Below are positions 1-9,600 of a DNA stretch of 64,000 nucleotides, one piece after another. The notes below the pieces were generated by a model. The model saw nothing but the letters and a program-made list of their open reading frames with translations. It searched no databases and was not told where the DNA came from. Position numbers and translations under genes: made by a program. Position 1 is the first letter of the stretch. Each line of letters starts with the position of its first letter. Origin of the DNA: Paraconiothyrium sp. Pb-2020 (Eukaryota > Ascomycota > Dothideomycetes > Pleosporales > Didymosphaeriaceae); assembly GCA_022419385.1 (NCBI GenBank), contig JAJUBI010000004.1:310001-374000 (forward strand). Reading direction: 5' to 3'.

Positions 1-1450
1 CTTAGTTAAAAGTATTTCCTGTCCCTAGGGTTCTTCTGTACTATATTTCTTTAGTCTTAGTGGTAGGTATAATCTATTATATAGTATTGCTAGAACTTAG
101 TTCTTATATAATTGTCTTTAATTCTAAGCTGCTAAGTTAGGTTATATATCTTTTCTTATTAGGCTACTGCCTATTTGTATATCTAATATGTATCTGGTCT
201 AATAATTTGGATTTTTCTATAATAATCCTAGGCTTAGTGTATAGGTTCCCTATAAACTTAGTATTTTCTTTTAGTTACTCTATATACTACTATTCCGCCT
301 AATACCTCTAGATAGCTATTCTTGTCTACCCCTTTATAGGGGTCTATAAGCTCTATTTATAGAGATTCTGCCTTAGTATCTAGTATTATATTATTATCCT
401 AAATTTTGCCTAATTTAGGTGTTTTAGGGCGTAGCGTTACTATTACTACCCTAATAATCTAGGCTCTTCTTTCTTAGACTATCTTCTTTAGGCACTTTTT
501 CTTAAAGTGCCCTTATTTACTATAGGTTAAATAGGCTTTTTTCTAAAAGTGTTATTATTAAATTTTATTTTATTTCTTCTATTATAGGGTTTACTCTTTC
601 TTTTCTTAGCTTTATTCTCTATAATAATATCTCTATTCTTGTCTTACCTATTTTCTTATTAGGTTTTTTTTAAGTTTGCCTTTTATTCTATAACTAGCTT
701 CCCTAGTTCTTTTTTTTTTAGGTAACGTTTATACAGGCGTTAGTTTACTTTAACTAATAATTTAATTAAGTCTTTAAGACTTTTAGCTTTTTTATAGTAT
801 ACTAGCTTATCCTTTATAGTCTCCTTAAGCCTATTATAGAAGGCTACTTATAGTAGAGCGTTATTCTATGCAATTTAGGCTTATAATTTGCAAAATTTAG
901 CTATATATTTACTAGCCAAGCTTTTCTATTTAAGGCGCTAAATTAATCTTTCTGCTTATTATTTCTTATTTATATTACTAAATATAACTTTAATTTGTTT
1001 CTTAAATTCTTTCTAGGACCTAAAAACCTTAGTAGTTTCTTCTTTCTATTTATTAGGTCTAGTCTTGTATACTAGAAAGTTATCTATTAAGGGTCTTATC
1101 TATTAAGCGGCTTTGCCCTTTATATATAATCTAGTAGCCAGTATCTTAGTATAGTTATTACTAAATATGTTAAAATTGTATTAATAGTATAGGTCTATAT
1201 TAGTAAAAAAGGTCTTAAGGTCTACCTTTTCTTTATTATATAGCTCTAGTACTTTAAACTGTATCTTAGCCTATATAACTATTAGGGTAGAAGGTACTGT
1301 TAATACCTCTACTATAGCCTAGAGTTTCTATATTTCTGCTGCCTAAGCAGCTAGTAGCACTACTAAATTAGTTACTAGCCTAAAAGCTGTACTTTCTATT
1401 AGGGCCCTTAACCTAGTTAAGCTTATAGGTATTGCTATAATGTCTTAAAT
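1..1450 (-). pseudogene. Degraded gag of element B
   Basis: Minus-strand translation is broken by many TAA/TAG codons. At 491-533 it keeps the spacing of a CCHC zinc knuckle (C-x2-C-x4-H-x4-C): the last Cys and the Gly-His pair survive, and the first two Cys codons have become Tyr (TGT to TAT). Such a knuckle near the end of Gag is typical of Gypsy elements. The frame cannot be expressed. Confidence 0.55.
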
Positions 1451-1465
1451 ATTAGGTAGTTAAAG

Positions 1466-1960
1466 TGTTATAAGGGGGTTCTATATACCTAACCTAGGCC
1501 AGCCTTATAGGTATTTAGTAGACAAGAGCGGATGTGCAATAAGGGGTATAAGAATATTCTAACTCTACTATAAAAAGTAAGGTAATAATTATATAAAAAG
1601 ACTAATAGATCTTATATAGAAGATGTGCTTTAATCTTAACTATAGAAGAATTAACTATAAAGAATATAAAAGATACTAAAGTCTCTCTAGACTATATACT
1701 ATTCTTTATTATCCTTACAATCCCTTACTTTACTATACTCTAAGGGATTATATCCCCTTAGTAAGAGCATCTTAAGTAATCCTGCTAAGCTAGCTTACTC
1801 CTAGAATTCTACCCTCTTAGTAGGATTCTAGTTATGTAACACCTTAGCTAATTAGCCCTACTAACTAGCGTTTGTTCTCTAGTTAGTAATAAAGGTGTTA
1901 CTAATATCCTACGCGTAGTTATTCCCCTTTACTAGGTCTTAATCTGTCGTGATCGTAACA
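1466..1960 (-). repeat. LTR of element B (about 495 bp)
   Basis: On the minus strand the segment begins TGTTACGATC and ends CTTATAACA, giving the TG...CA ends of an LTR with a short TGTTA/TAACA inverted repeat. The distal 215 bp or so recur in inverted orientation at about 4236-4450, ending at the same TAACA terminus. That supports this boundary independently. Confidence 0.6.
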
Positions 1961-3814
1961 CCCTTAGAATTAACTAGAATAGGGTATTTATTAATCTATC
2001 TAAGCCGCTATCTTCTTCTTTTTTATTAGATTTACTCTCTAAATTTTTAGTATTATAGAATCCTAGAACCTAGGCGTTTTACTTTTTAAGCTATAGAATT
2101 ATCTATTCTTCTTAAGTTACTGCTAGCCTTTCTTCTATAGGCTAATATTCTATATCCCTTTTTATCTTTATATATAATATATACATATCTTAGGAGCACT
2201 TAGCCTAATAAGTAGCCTTATATTTCTTACTACTAGCTAGCTTCTTTTTAGTTTTCTTTAAAGTTTCTTACTTCTTTAGTTTTTTTTTTGTACCTTTTAT
2301 AGACTTTTCTTAGCTTTTATTTAGGCAGTTTCTAGTAATATAGCCCTTTTTACTATAGCTAAAGTAAGTGCCTTCCTTATATTACTTTTTCTTTATTATA
2401 TTCTAACTTAATCCCTTTTCTTTATTAGTATCTAAGACTATTAGGTCCCCTTTATTATAAGTTTATAGTTTAGCTATTTACTGTATTTACTTTCTTCTTT
2501 ATTATTTTATTTCTATAGAAATAACTTATTATTAACTTAGACAGCTTATTTAATTATAGTAGGTAAAGTTATTAGTTTCTTTATTCTAATTATTTTATAC
2601 CTAATATCTAATTTAAGTTCTTTATAAAACTTCTATATTAGAGCCTATTCTCTATAGTCTAAGACCTTATTAGCTAGCTGTTTAAATACTAATATATAGG
2701 CTACTACTATCTTAGTCTATTAGAGCTTTAAGAGTTTTTATTTAGTTATACATTTTATATTAATATTACTAAAGGTTAATTAGAGTTTTTACTTAAAATA
2801 AGTATAACTTACAAAGATAAGATTAGTTTCTATTTTTTAGTTATCTACTTAGTTTGTCCTCTAGTCTATAAGGTAACTATTAAACTAGTCTATTACTTTA
2901 CCTATAAAGTAAGTTACTATATAAGCCACTTTCTAATTTTCTTCTCTAAGGTATTCTTAATTTAAATCTAAATAGAGAGATATAAAGGCTAGGAATCCTC
3001 TAAGCTTAGTTCTTATTCTATTAAACTTTTTTAAATTAGCTAGTTTTAAGAATCTACTCCTTATTCTAAGCTCTATTCTCTAAATCTATTCTTTTATTAT
3101 TTTATTAGCCCCTTCTTCTTTTCCTTCTAATATAGCCTTTACTTATTCTACTAACTTATTATAGGTATTCTTTTACCTTTAGTTTTTCTTATTTAGGTAG
3201 TTAAGTTATTTCTTTATCTAGACTAGGTCTGTTAGGTCTAATAACATTAGTTAGTTTACTATAGAAACTATTATTTAGTAAGAGTAACTTAGGTATATAT
3301 CTATAGAGACTCTTAAGATATAATTATTAAAGTATAATAAGGCCTTCTTAACACTATAGTAGGTTACAGCCTAGTTAGTATTCTAGTAAGAGATAAGTAG
3401 TATACAGGGTTATATAAGTTATATATAGGTAGTTATTAATTAATTGCTATAATAAGAATATATTACTAAAGACTTAAGAGTAATCTTCTATAAAAAAACT
3501 AGATATAGTAAACTGTATTATAGATTAATAATAAGAGATTACTAGTAGTAATCTGTTATCTCTATATACTACTATCTAGCCTAGGCTCTATAGGCTCTAT
3601 CTATAGATTTATATAAATCTATAGATTCTAGTTCTATAACTCTATATTCTTGGCACTTACAGATCTACAGATCTAATTATATAACTCTAGTTATATATTT
3701 ATATTATGCTTAGTATCTAACCTATAATTATAATATTTATTCTTATAATCTAACTAGTTACTGCTATTATTATGTTGGTTCCTATAATTCTGTTGCGGTG
3801 TAGCAGCTGTAACA
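1961..3814 (-). mobile_element. Truncated second copy of element A (5' LTR plus gag)
   Basis: This stretch is collinear with 13,670-15,531 of the full-length element A, covering part of gag and the whole 5' LTR, but it carries more C-to-T and G-to-A changes. A CCHC zinc knuckle remnant lies at about 2325-2368 on the minus strand, matching the one at about 14,038-14,082. The copy is cut at 1960/1961 by element B; the rest of it is not in the window. Confidence 0.7.
3333..3814 (-). repeat. LTR of the truncated A copy (about 482 bp)
   Basis: Aligns end to end with the LTRs at 8380-8862 and 15049-15531. The differences I see are transitions. It shares the same termini: plus-strand TATAATAAGG at the low end and GCTGTAACA at the high end. 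Confidence 0.75.
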
Positions 3815-3820
3815 CTACCT

Positions 3821-4101
3821 ATTAAACTTCTAAAGGGTAGCTAGTTCTAAAAGGGTTAAGGTTAGTTCTCGGGTAAGATAACTAAGAGGGAAAAAAAGAG
3901 TCTTATTAATATAAAAGTATCTTATAAAGTATAATAAGTTAATAAGGGAGCCTAAGTAAATCTAAATAATAGATTAATAAATAGGTTAAATATAAGTATA
4001 AAAGCCCTATACTTAAGTCCCTATATACTTAGTCTAGGTAATAGTTAACTATTACTTATTAACTATTACTTATTAACTATTACTTATTAACTATTAGTTA
4101 C
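3821..4101. repeat. Dispersed direct repeat D, copy 1
   Basis: This unit recurs at 4915-5259 in the same orientation with only scattered transitions. It begins ATTAAACTT and ends in an array of a 14-bp unit. No coding motif is seen. It could be an LTR or non-coding end of another element, but neither TG...CA ends nor a target duplication could be placed. Confidence 0.65.
4046..4101. repeat. 14-bp minisatellite, about 4 units
   Basis: Tandem copies of TTAACTATTACTTA, three exact and one variant, lie at the end of repeat D copy 1. The same array in copy 2 has more than twice as many units. Confidence 0.85.
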
Positions 4102-4235
4102 GTGTCTTCCCTTAGTGCCTAATAGTATAGTTAAAATATATACTCTACTCTAGGTAAGCTAATAGTAAGTATTATTATAATATAAAATAAGGTTCTAACC
4201 CTCGCCTGGGTCTGGATTCTAATATTAAAATAGTT

Positions 4236-4450
4236 TTTTTAAGTATTTCCTATTCTTTATAGTTAATTCTCTATAGTTAAATTAAAGTATATCTTTTATA
4301 TAAGATCTATTAGTCTTCTTATATAACTATTACTTTACCTTCTATAGTAAGGTTAAAATATTCTTCTACCCTTTATTATCTATCTACTCTTAATTACTAA
4401 ATACCTATAAAGCTAGCCTAGGTTAGGTACATATAAACCCCCTTATAACA
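4236..4450 (+). repeat. Inverted fragment of the element B LTR
   Basis: The sequence is the reverse complement of roughly 1466-1690, differing mainly by transitions, and ends at the same LTR terminus (CCCCTTATAACA). Homology fades at its low end, so it is a partial or solo LTR in the opposite orientation to element B. Confidence 0.6.
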
Positions 4451-4914
4451 CTATAGATTATTTTTATATAATAGTTTAGATTTTTTATACTATAATGTTT
4501 ACCTTATTAGTAATTCTTAATATTTATTTAAGATATTTTTTAAAGTTAGAGTAGTTTTTAATAATATTAATAGTATTAGTATAGTTATTTATATATTCTT
4601 TATCTTTATTCTTATAATTTATTTTAAGATATTTAGTAATATAAGGTTAAATTTATTCTCTAGTATCTTTTTATATATATATAGCTATAAAGATAACTTT
4701 CTTCTAGTTAGTAAGTATTTTATCTAGTTTATAAAAGTATAAATTTAATTAGAGAATTTAGATATTAGTATAGTTATAATTATTATAATATAAATTAGGT
4801 TTGTGTACTTTACTTTTAGAGTTATCTATTAGAGTAATAATAATAGTATCTAAAGCTATAGAAGAGATAAAAGTTTTTATTATTATATTAAAGGTATTTA
4901 AGATATTAAACTTT
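4451..4914. other. Very AT-rich spacer, no recognisable content
   Basis: About 460 bp of extremely AT-rich sequence between the inverted LTR fragment and repeat D copy 2. No coding motif, LTR end or repeat partner was found in the window. Confidence 0.5.
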
Positions 4915-5259
4915 TAAAGAGTAGCTAGTTTTAAAAGAGGTTAAGGTTAGTTTTTAGGTAAGATAACTAAGAGTGGAAAGAAAAGTCTTATTAATATAGA
5001 AGTATCTTATAAAGTATAATAAGTTAATAAAGGACCTAAGTAAATCTAAATAATAGATTAATAAATAAGTTAAGTATAAGTATAAAAGCTCTATACTTAA
5101 GTTTCTATATACTTAGCCTAGGTAATAGTTAACTATTACTTATTAACTATTACTTATTAACTATTACTTATTAACTATTACTTATTAACTATTACTTTTT
5201 AACTATTACTTATTAACTATTACTTATTAACTATTACTTATTAACTATTACTTATTAAC
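4915..5259. repeat. Dispersed direct repeat D, copy 2
   Basis: Second copy of the unit at 3821-4101, with the same start and order. Its terminal 14-bp array is expanded (5129-5259, about nine units), and the array is cut at its end by the first base of element C's LTR. Confidence 0.65.
5129..5259. repeat. 14-bp minisatellite, about 9 units
   Basis: Nine copies of TTAACTATTACTTA with at most one or two variant positions, then a partial unit abutting the LTR of element C at 5260. The units are more uniform than the RIP-mutated surroundings, so the array probably expanded late or is kept uniform by slippage. Confidence 0.85.
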
Positions 5260-5422
5260 TGTTAGGCTTATATAGCAGCGAGCAATACTTAGGTTATAAT
5301 AAGGTTAATTTCTATCTAAGTTTTCTTTACCCCTAATAGGCTTTCTACTTTATCTTACTAGCGCTGCGCTATAGCAGTATATATAAGGCGCTGTCTATAT
5401 AGTTTCTACTTTTACCCTTATA
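5260..5422 (-). repeat. 3' LTR of element C (163 bp)
   Basis: Exactly as long as its partner at 19222-19384 and alignable without gaps. Every difference I can see is a transition. The consensus ends are TGTTAGG...CCCTTACA when read on the plus strand. Confidence 0.85.
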
Positions 5423-5434
5423 ACTATCCCCCTT
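5423..5434 (-). other. Polypurine tract of element C
   Basis: On the minus strand the 12 bases before the 3' LTR read AAGGGGGATAGT. This is the expected polypurine primer for plus-strand DNA synthesis in an LTR element, and it independently fixes the element's minus orientation. Confidence 0.75.
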
Positions 5435-5849
5435 CTCTTATATAACTACCTTAGTTATATATTTAATAGGGTATTACTATAATTATATTGCGTAGTTACC
5501 TATACTATAATATATCTATATTATTATTTACCTAGTATTTTATTGCACTAAGTAAAAGTTAAAAAGTAAATAATCTTCTTAATAGGCAGTAACTCTATAG
5601 TAATAGTTGCTATAGGTAACACAGTAATAGTAGTATATAAATATATATTATAAAGTTTTTTAACTTCTCTTTTTCTTTCTTCTTAGGAATCTAGTATCTT
5701 ACCTTTATATACTAATTGCTGTCCTATTATATACTCTTTATTATAGAGTTACCTAACTAGATCTCTAATATAGGCCGTGTTCTACTATTATTTTACTATT
5801 ACTAACCTTTTAAGTAGACTCTAGTAGCTAAGCGCTATAGCCCTATTTA

Positions 5850-7030
5850 TAAGTTACTAGAGCCCTACTGCCTAAGGTGTGCTAAGTAAATTAGCTATAA
5901 TAAGTAAAAGTCTTATAAATATAAAGGCCTCTATAAGTATAAGTATTATATTAAACTCTGTAAAGGGTATAAAGAAATTCTGCCCTAGTTTATTAAGTAT
6001 ATTAATAGTTTAATTTGTATATACTAGTGTACTAACACTAACTTAAATAAAGACTTTAAGAACTATATTATCTTAGTAAAGGTAGTACACTAGTTTGCTC
6101 TTAATATTAATATTTTTTTATATAAGAAGAATAAATAAGGCCTAAAGAAGAAACCTACTATAGTAGAGGTAGTATTACTTTAAGTTAAGATTACTAACTA
6201 CCTTACTAGCGCTGTTAAGGGCATTCTAGATATTCTTAGGTTAAAGGTATATACTTTAGGGCTGTTAGTTTACTATTATACTAATATTAAGTAGGCTAGG
6301 CTACCTATTTTAGGTAATACTAATATACTATCTAATAGTATAGTTTCTAATTTTAAAGAAGAAAATAAAGGTAATCCCTAAGTCTCTTCTATATCTTCTA
6401 ATAGTAGTAGTAGTAACAACTTAGAGCCTTTAGAGGGTAATACTACTAAGGGTACTAGGGGTAATACCTTAGCCTCTAAAAAGGCACCTACTTATAATTC
6501 TGCTGCTAAGAGTACTAAAGGTAATACCTTAGAATTCTATACTACTCTTACCTCTATATACTACTGCTATACCTTCTAGTCCTCTTTAGCTTATTTTAAC
6601 TAAAAACCTTCTAATACTCTTATAGGCTTTTATTATACTATTTTAAGCTATAACCTTACTACTACTGTATAGAAGTCCCCCTCTAAAGATAAAGAGAAGA
6701 AGCCTAATTAAAATAAAAAGAAAAAGCCTATCTAGAAAACTTTTAAAAATAAGTAGGGAAAGGTAGCCCTTACTAGTTTAAAGGCCTTACTTTATACCTC
6801 TAGTTCTACTAAGAGTAAGATACCTATCTTACCTTCTACTTTATATACTACTATTAATTTAGCACCCCCTACTACCTTTTAGTTTATTAACTCTGCCCCT
6901 CTCTCTAAGTATAAGAAGTATAATAGTAATATACCTATAACCCCTATTAGTAAGAAGTAAAAGAAGAAGTAGAGTAAAAGAAAAAAATTAGCTATACTAT
7001 AGTACTAGTAGTAGTAGTAGTATAATAGCC
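5850..7030 (+). pseudogene. Opposite-strand ORF of element C, RIP-broken
   Basis: Downstream of integrase, the plus strand (antisense to pol) has a long frame whose interruptions are TAG or TAA, the codons RIP makes from CAG and CAA. The frame starts with a Cys-containing segment (reading C-L-R-C-A-K near 5,875) followed by Lys/Tyr-rich sequence and then a Ser/Thr/Lys-rich low-complexity tail. I do not recognise a domain with certainty. Its position between integrase and 3' LTR and its opposite orientation match a similar frame in element A. It cannot be translated as it stands. Confidence 0.5.
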
Positions 7031-7149
7031 CTTAAAGTGTAGTTAATTTTAGTAGGTACTAGCTTTATACCTAGAAAGTATTTTAGCCTTACCTTATAAG
7101 TGCTGTCTCTGTACTAGTAAGGTATTAGGCTCTAGCCCTAAATAATATA

Positions 7150-8374
7150 GTAATTATAATTTTCCCTTTTTTAGCTTTCTATATTGTAATATTAGCTTCT
7201 TATTAATATTATATTTAAAGACCTATTAGTTGTAGTCTCTTACTTATTCTTATTACTTAACTAGATATTAAATTACCCCCTTTTACTTTCTTTTGTCTAG
7301 TAACTATTTAACTATATATTATTCCCCTTACTCTTTACCTTTATCTAGCTAAATAGGTCTTAGATTTATAATATTATTATTTTCTCTAGCCTTATATAGC
7401 TTTAACAGGCTAGTGTAGAAGATAGGGTAGATTTTTAACCTAGTAGGTAAGTAGAGTCTATATACCTATCTCTCTATAGGCTCTACTACTAAAAATAGCC
7501 TAATATATCTTACTATTAGCTTCTTACTAGGGTATTACAGCCTTAAGTTATAGGTAGATAGTAGAACTAGGTCCTCCTTATTAAAGATCTAAGGCCTATA
7601 GTATTAATTATAGTAGTATTTTTATACTTCTAGAGTATAATACTATCTCTATTCTATTACTTCTCTATTATTCTATAAGGTTTATAGCCTCTTATTCACT
7701 ATAGGTACCTTACTATTTGCCACCTTCTTATAGTTAAGGTGTAGGTAAAACCTATAGTAAGTAAAAAAAGAAAAACTTCCTATTATTATATTTATAAAGT
7801 TATTATAGGTAAATTCTACTAAAGGTAATAGCTAGGGCTAGTTCTTTTAGTTCTCTTAAATATAAGAGTATAAGTATTACTCTAGAATCTAATTTTAGTG
7901 CTTAGTCTAGCTATCTATTTATAGGTAAAAGACTATACTAAGCTAGTGCTTTACTCTTACTATAAAGTAGAATTCTACCTAGAACACTAAGGTAAAGACT
8001 ATTCCCTTATTAGAGACTATACTCTATAGTAGGCTAAATAGCCTAACTACTTATTCTATAAATAGGTTTACTAGCCTAGCGGCATTTATCTCCTTAGTAG
8101 TAGAGATATAGCGTGCTATCTTAGTATAATAATTAACTATTACCTAGATTATATTATAGATAAGGCTATTATAGCAGCTAGGTAATAAGCTTATAATAAA
8201 GTCTATAGTAAGTTTTTACTAGGGCCCCTTTAAAATTAGAAGCAAATTTAGTTTACTAGTAGAATACTACTTAGGTGCCTTTATTCTTATATATACTATA
8301 TAGAAGTTTATATACTCCTTTATAGTAGCTTCTATATTTAGCTAGAAGTATTAGTAGCTAATAAGCTTTAGGGT
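7150..8374 (-). pseudogene. Integrase core, C-terminal domain and chromodomain remnant of element C
   Basis: The minus-strand translation shows an integrase core: an I-D-F-I block near 8,190 and an I-V-S-(D>N)-(R>K)-G block further on, with Asp and Arg codons changed by G-to-A. Near 7,450-7,550 comes the GDLVLL-like block with the basic segment typical of Gypsy integrase C-termini. Near 7,160-7,300 a YLVK-then-stop segment is left from a chromodomain, where the Trp codon TGG would have become a stop. The upstream zinc-finger part is at 15,537 onward, separated by the insertion of element A. Confidence 0.75.
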
Positions 8375-8379
8375 CTTAG
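8375..8379. repeat. Target site duplication CTTAG, left copy
   Basis: CTTAG directly precedes the first base of element A and recurs directly after its last base (15532-15536). A perfect 5-bp duplication is standard for Gypsy integration. Confidence 0.85.
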
Positions 8380-8862
8380 TGTAACGGGGCCTTTTTAACA
8401 CTGTAGTAAGCTGCGGCCTAGTTAGGGTTCTAGTAAGAGATGAGTAGCGTACAGGGTTATATAAGTTATGTGGGGGTTTAAGCGTTAATTAATCACTACA
8501 ATAAGAATATGTTGCTAAAGACTTAAGGGTAATCTTCTGTAAGGAAACTAGATATAGTAAACTGTATTATGGATTAATAATAAGAAATTACTAGTAGTAA
8601 CCTGTTATTCTATATACTGCTATTTAACCTAGGCTCTGTAGGCTCTATCTATAGATTTATATAGATCTACAGATTCTAGCTCTGTAGCTCTATATTCTTA
8701 GTACTTACAGATCTACAGATTTAATTATATAACCCTAATTATGTGTCTATATTATGCTTAGCATTTAATCTGTAATTGTAATATTTATCTATGTAATCTA
8801 ACTAGTTGCTGCTGCCATTATGTTGGTTCCTATAATTCTGTTGCAGTATAGTAGCTGTAATA
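8380..8862 (-). repeat. 3' LTR of element A (483 bp)
   Basis: On the plus strand it runs from TGTAACGGGG to AGCTGTAATA, where the final CA has become TA by a C-to-T change. It aligns without gaps to 15049-15531 in the stretches checked, with transition differences, and keeps CpG-containing bases at its low end that the partner has lost. Confidence 0.85.
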
Positions 8863-8875
8863 CTATCTCCCCCTT
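8863..8875 (-). other. Polypurine tract of element A
   Basis: The minus strand reads AAGGGGGAGATAG immediately before the 3' LTR. It closely resembles the tract of element C (AAGGGGGATAGT), which suggests the two families are related. Confidence 0.8.
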
Positions 8876-8974
8876 CTATATCTTCGGCCTAAAGATTAAT
8901 CTGTTATAGGGGTTATACTATATTAGCGGGGCTGTCTCTATTATAAGTTAGGTTGTTGTCGCCCTTTATACCTT

Positions 8975-9600
8975 CTTATAAAACCAACAAATAACTTGCG
9001 CTTACTAATAAAATTAGCTACTATAAATTTCTTGCTATACCTTGTTCTTGCTATAATTAATTATAGATTAACTATAAACTTTTTTTATATAATACACTTA
9101 GGCGTTCTGCTTGCAAAGCTTATATTTATTTAAATATCTAAGGTTCTTGTAATATTAATAGTATCTTAGTAGCTAAGAGTATATTATCTACTACTATAGT
9201 TCTATTTATATTAACTATTTGTAGTGCGCAACACTGGTTGTTCCTAAGCTAAAATTCTAGCTAAACTTATTAAGGCTAAAAAGGCCTAAAAAGATACTCT
9301 AGATACTACTGCTGCTGCTGCCTAGCGTTTAGCTAATACCTATTTAAAGATATTACAGTTGCGGAAATAGAAGGAACTTCTTAATAGGTAGGAGGATTAT
9401 TAGTTAGTGTTTCTAGAGGCTGAGCTAGATTAGAAAGAAGCAGAACTAAGGGCCACTAGTCTATAGAATAGTTCTAAGGAGGGTAAAGTAGTCTCTTAAG
9501 ACACTACTTATACCTTCTCTAATAGTAGCAATCTTTATAGTTTACTATAAGGTAGTCTAGCTCTTAGTCTAATATCTCTAGGCTTTCTTTAAGAGGTTAG
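8975..9600 (+). pseudogene. Opposite-strand ORF of element A, RIP-broken
   Basis: Between integrase and the 3' LTR the plus strand carries a frame interrupted only by TAA/TAG. The first part (about 8,975-9,240) has several Cys residues spaced like a zinc-binding motif, including a short C-N-I-N stretch. The second part (about 9,245-9,600, shifted by one frame) is rich in Ala, Lys, Leu, Glu and probable former Gln codons and looks like a coiled coil. From memory, ascomycete genomes hold many multi-copy hypothetical proteins with just this layout (Cys motif, then coiled coil). The link is inference. The frame is not translatable now. Confidence 0.5.

Larger units (their letters stand above)
1..1960 (-). 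mobile_element. Gypsy-type LTR element B, 5' part, truncated by window edge
   Basis: On the minus strand a probable LTR (1466-1960) is followed by a degraded gag region running toward position 1. The element interrupts an older copy of element A, because sequence homologous to the gag of A resumes immediately at 1961. Its pol genes and second LTR must lie outside the window, so its target duplication cannot be tested. Confidence 0.6.

Noticed and set aside
5129..5259. CRISPR-like appearance of the 14-bp array
   Set aside because: Units are directly adjacent without unique spacers, in a eukaryotic repeat region; it is a minisatellite.
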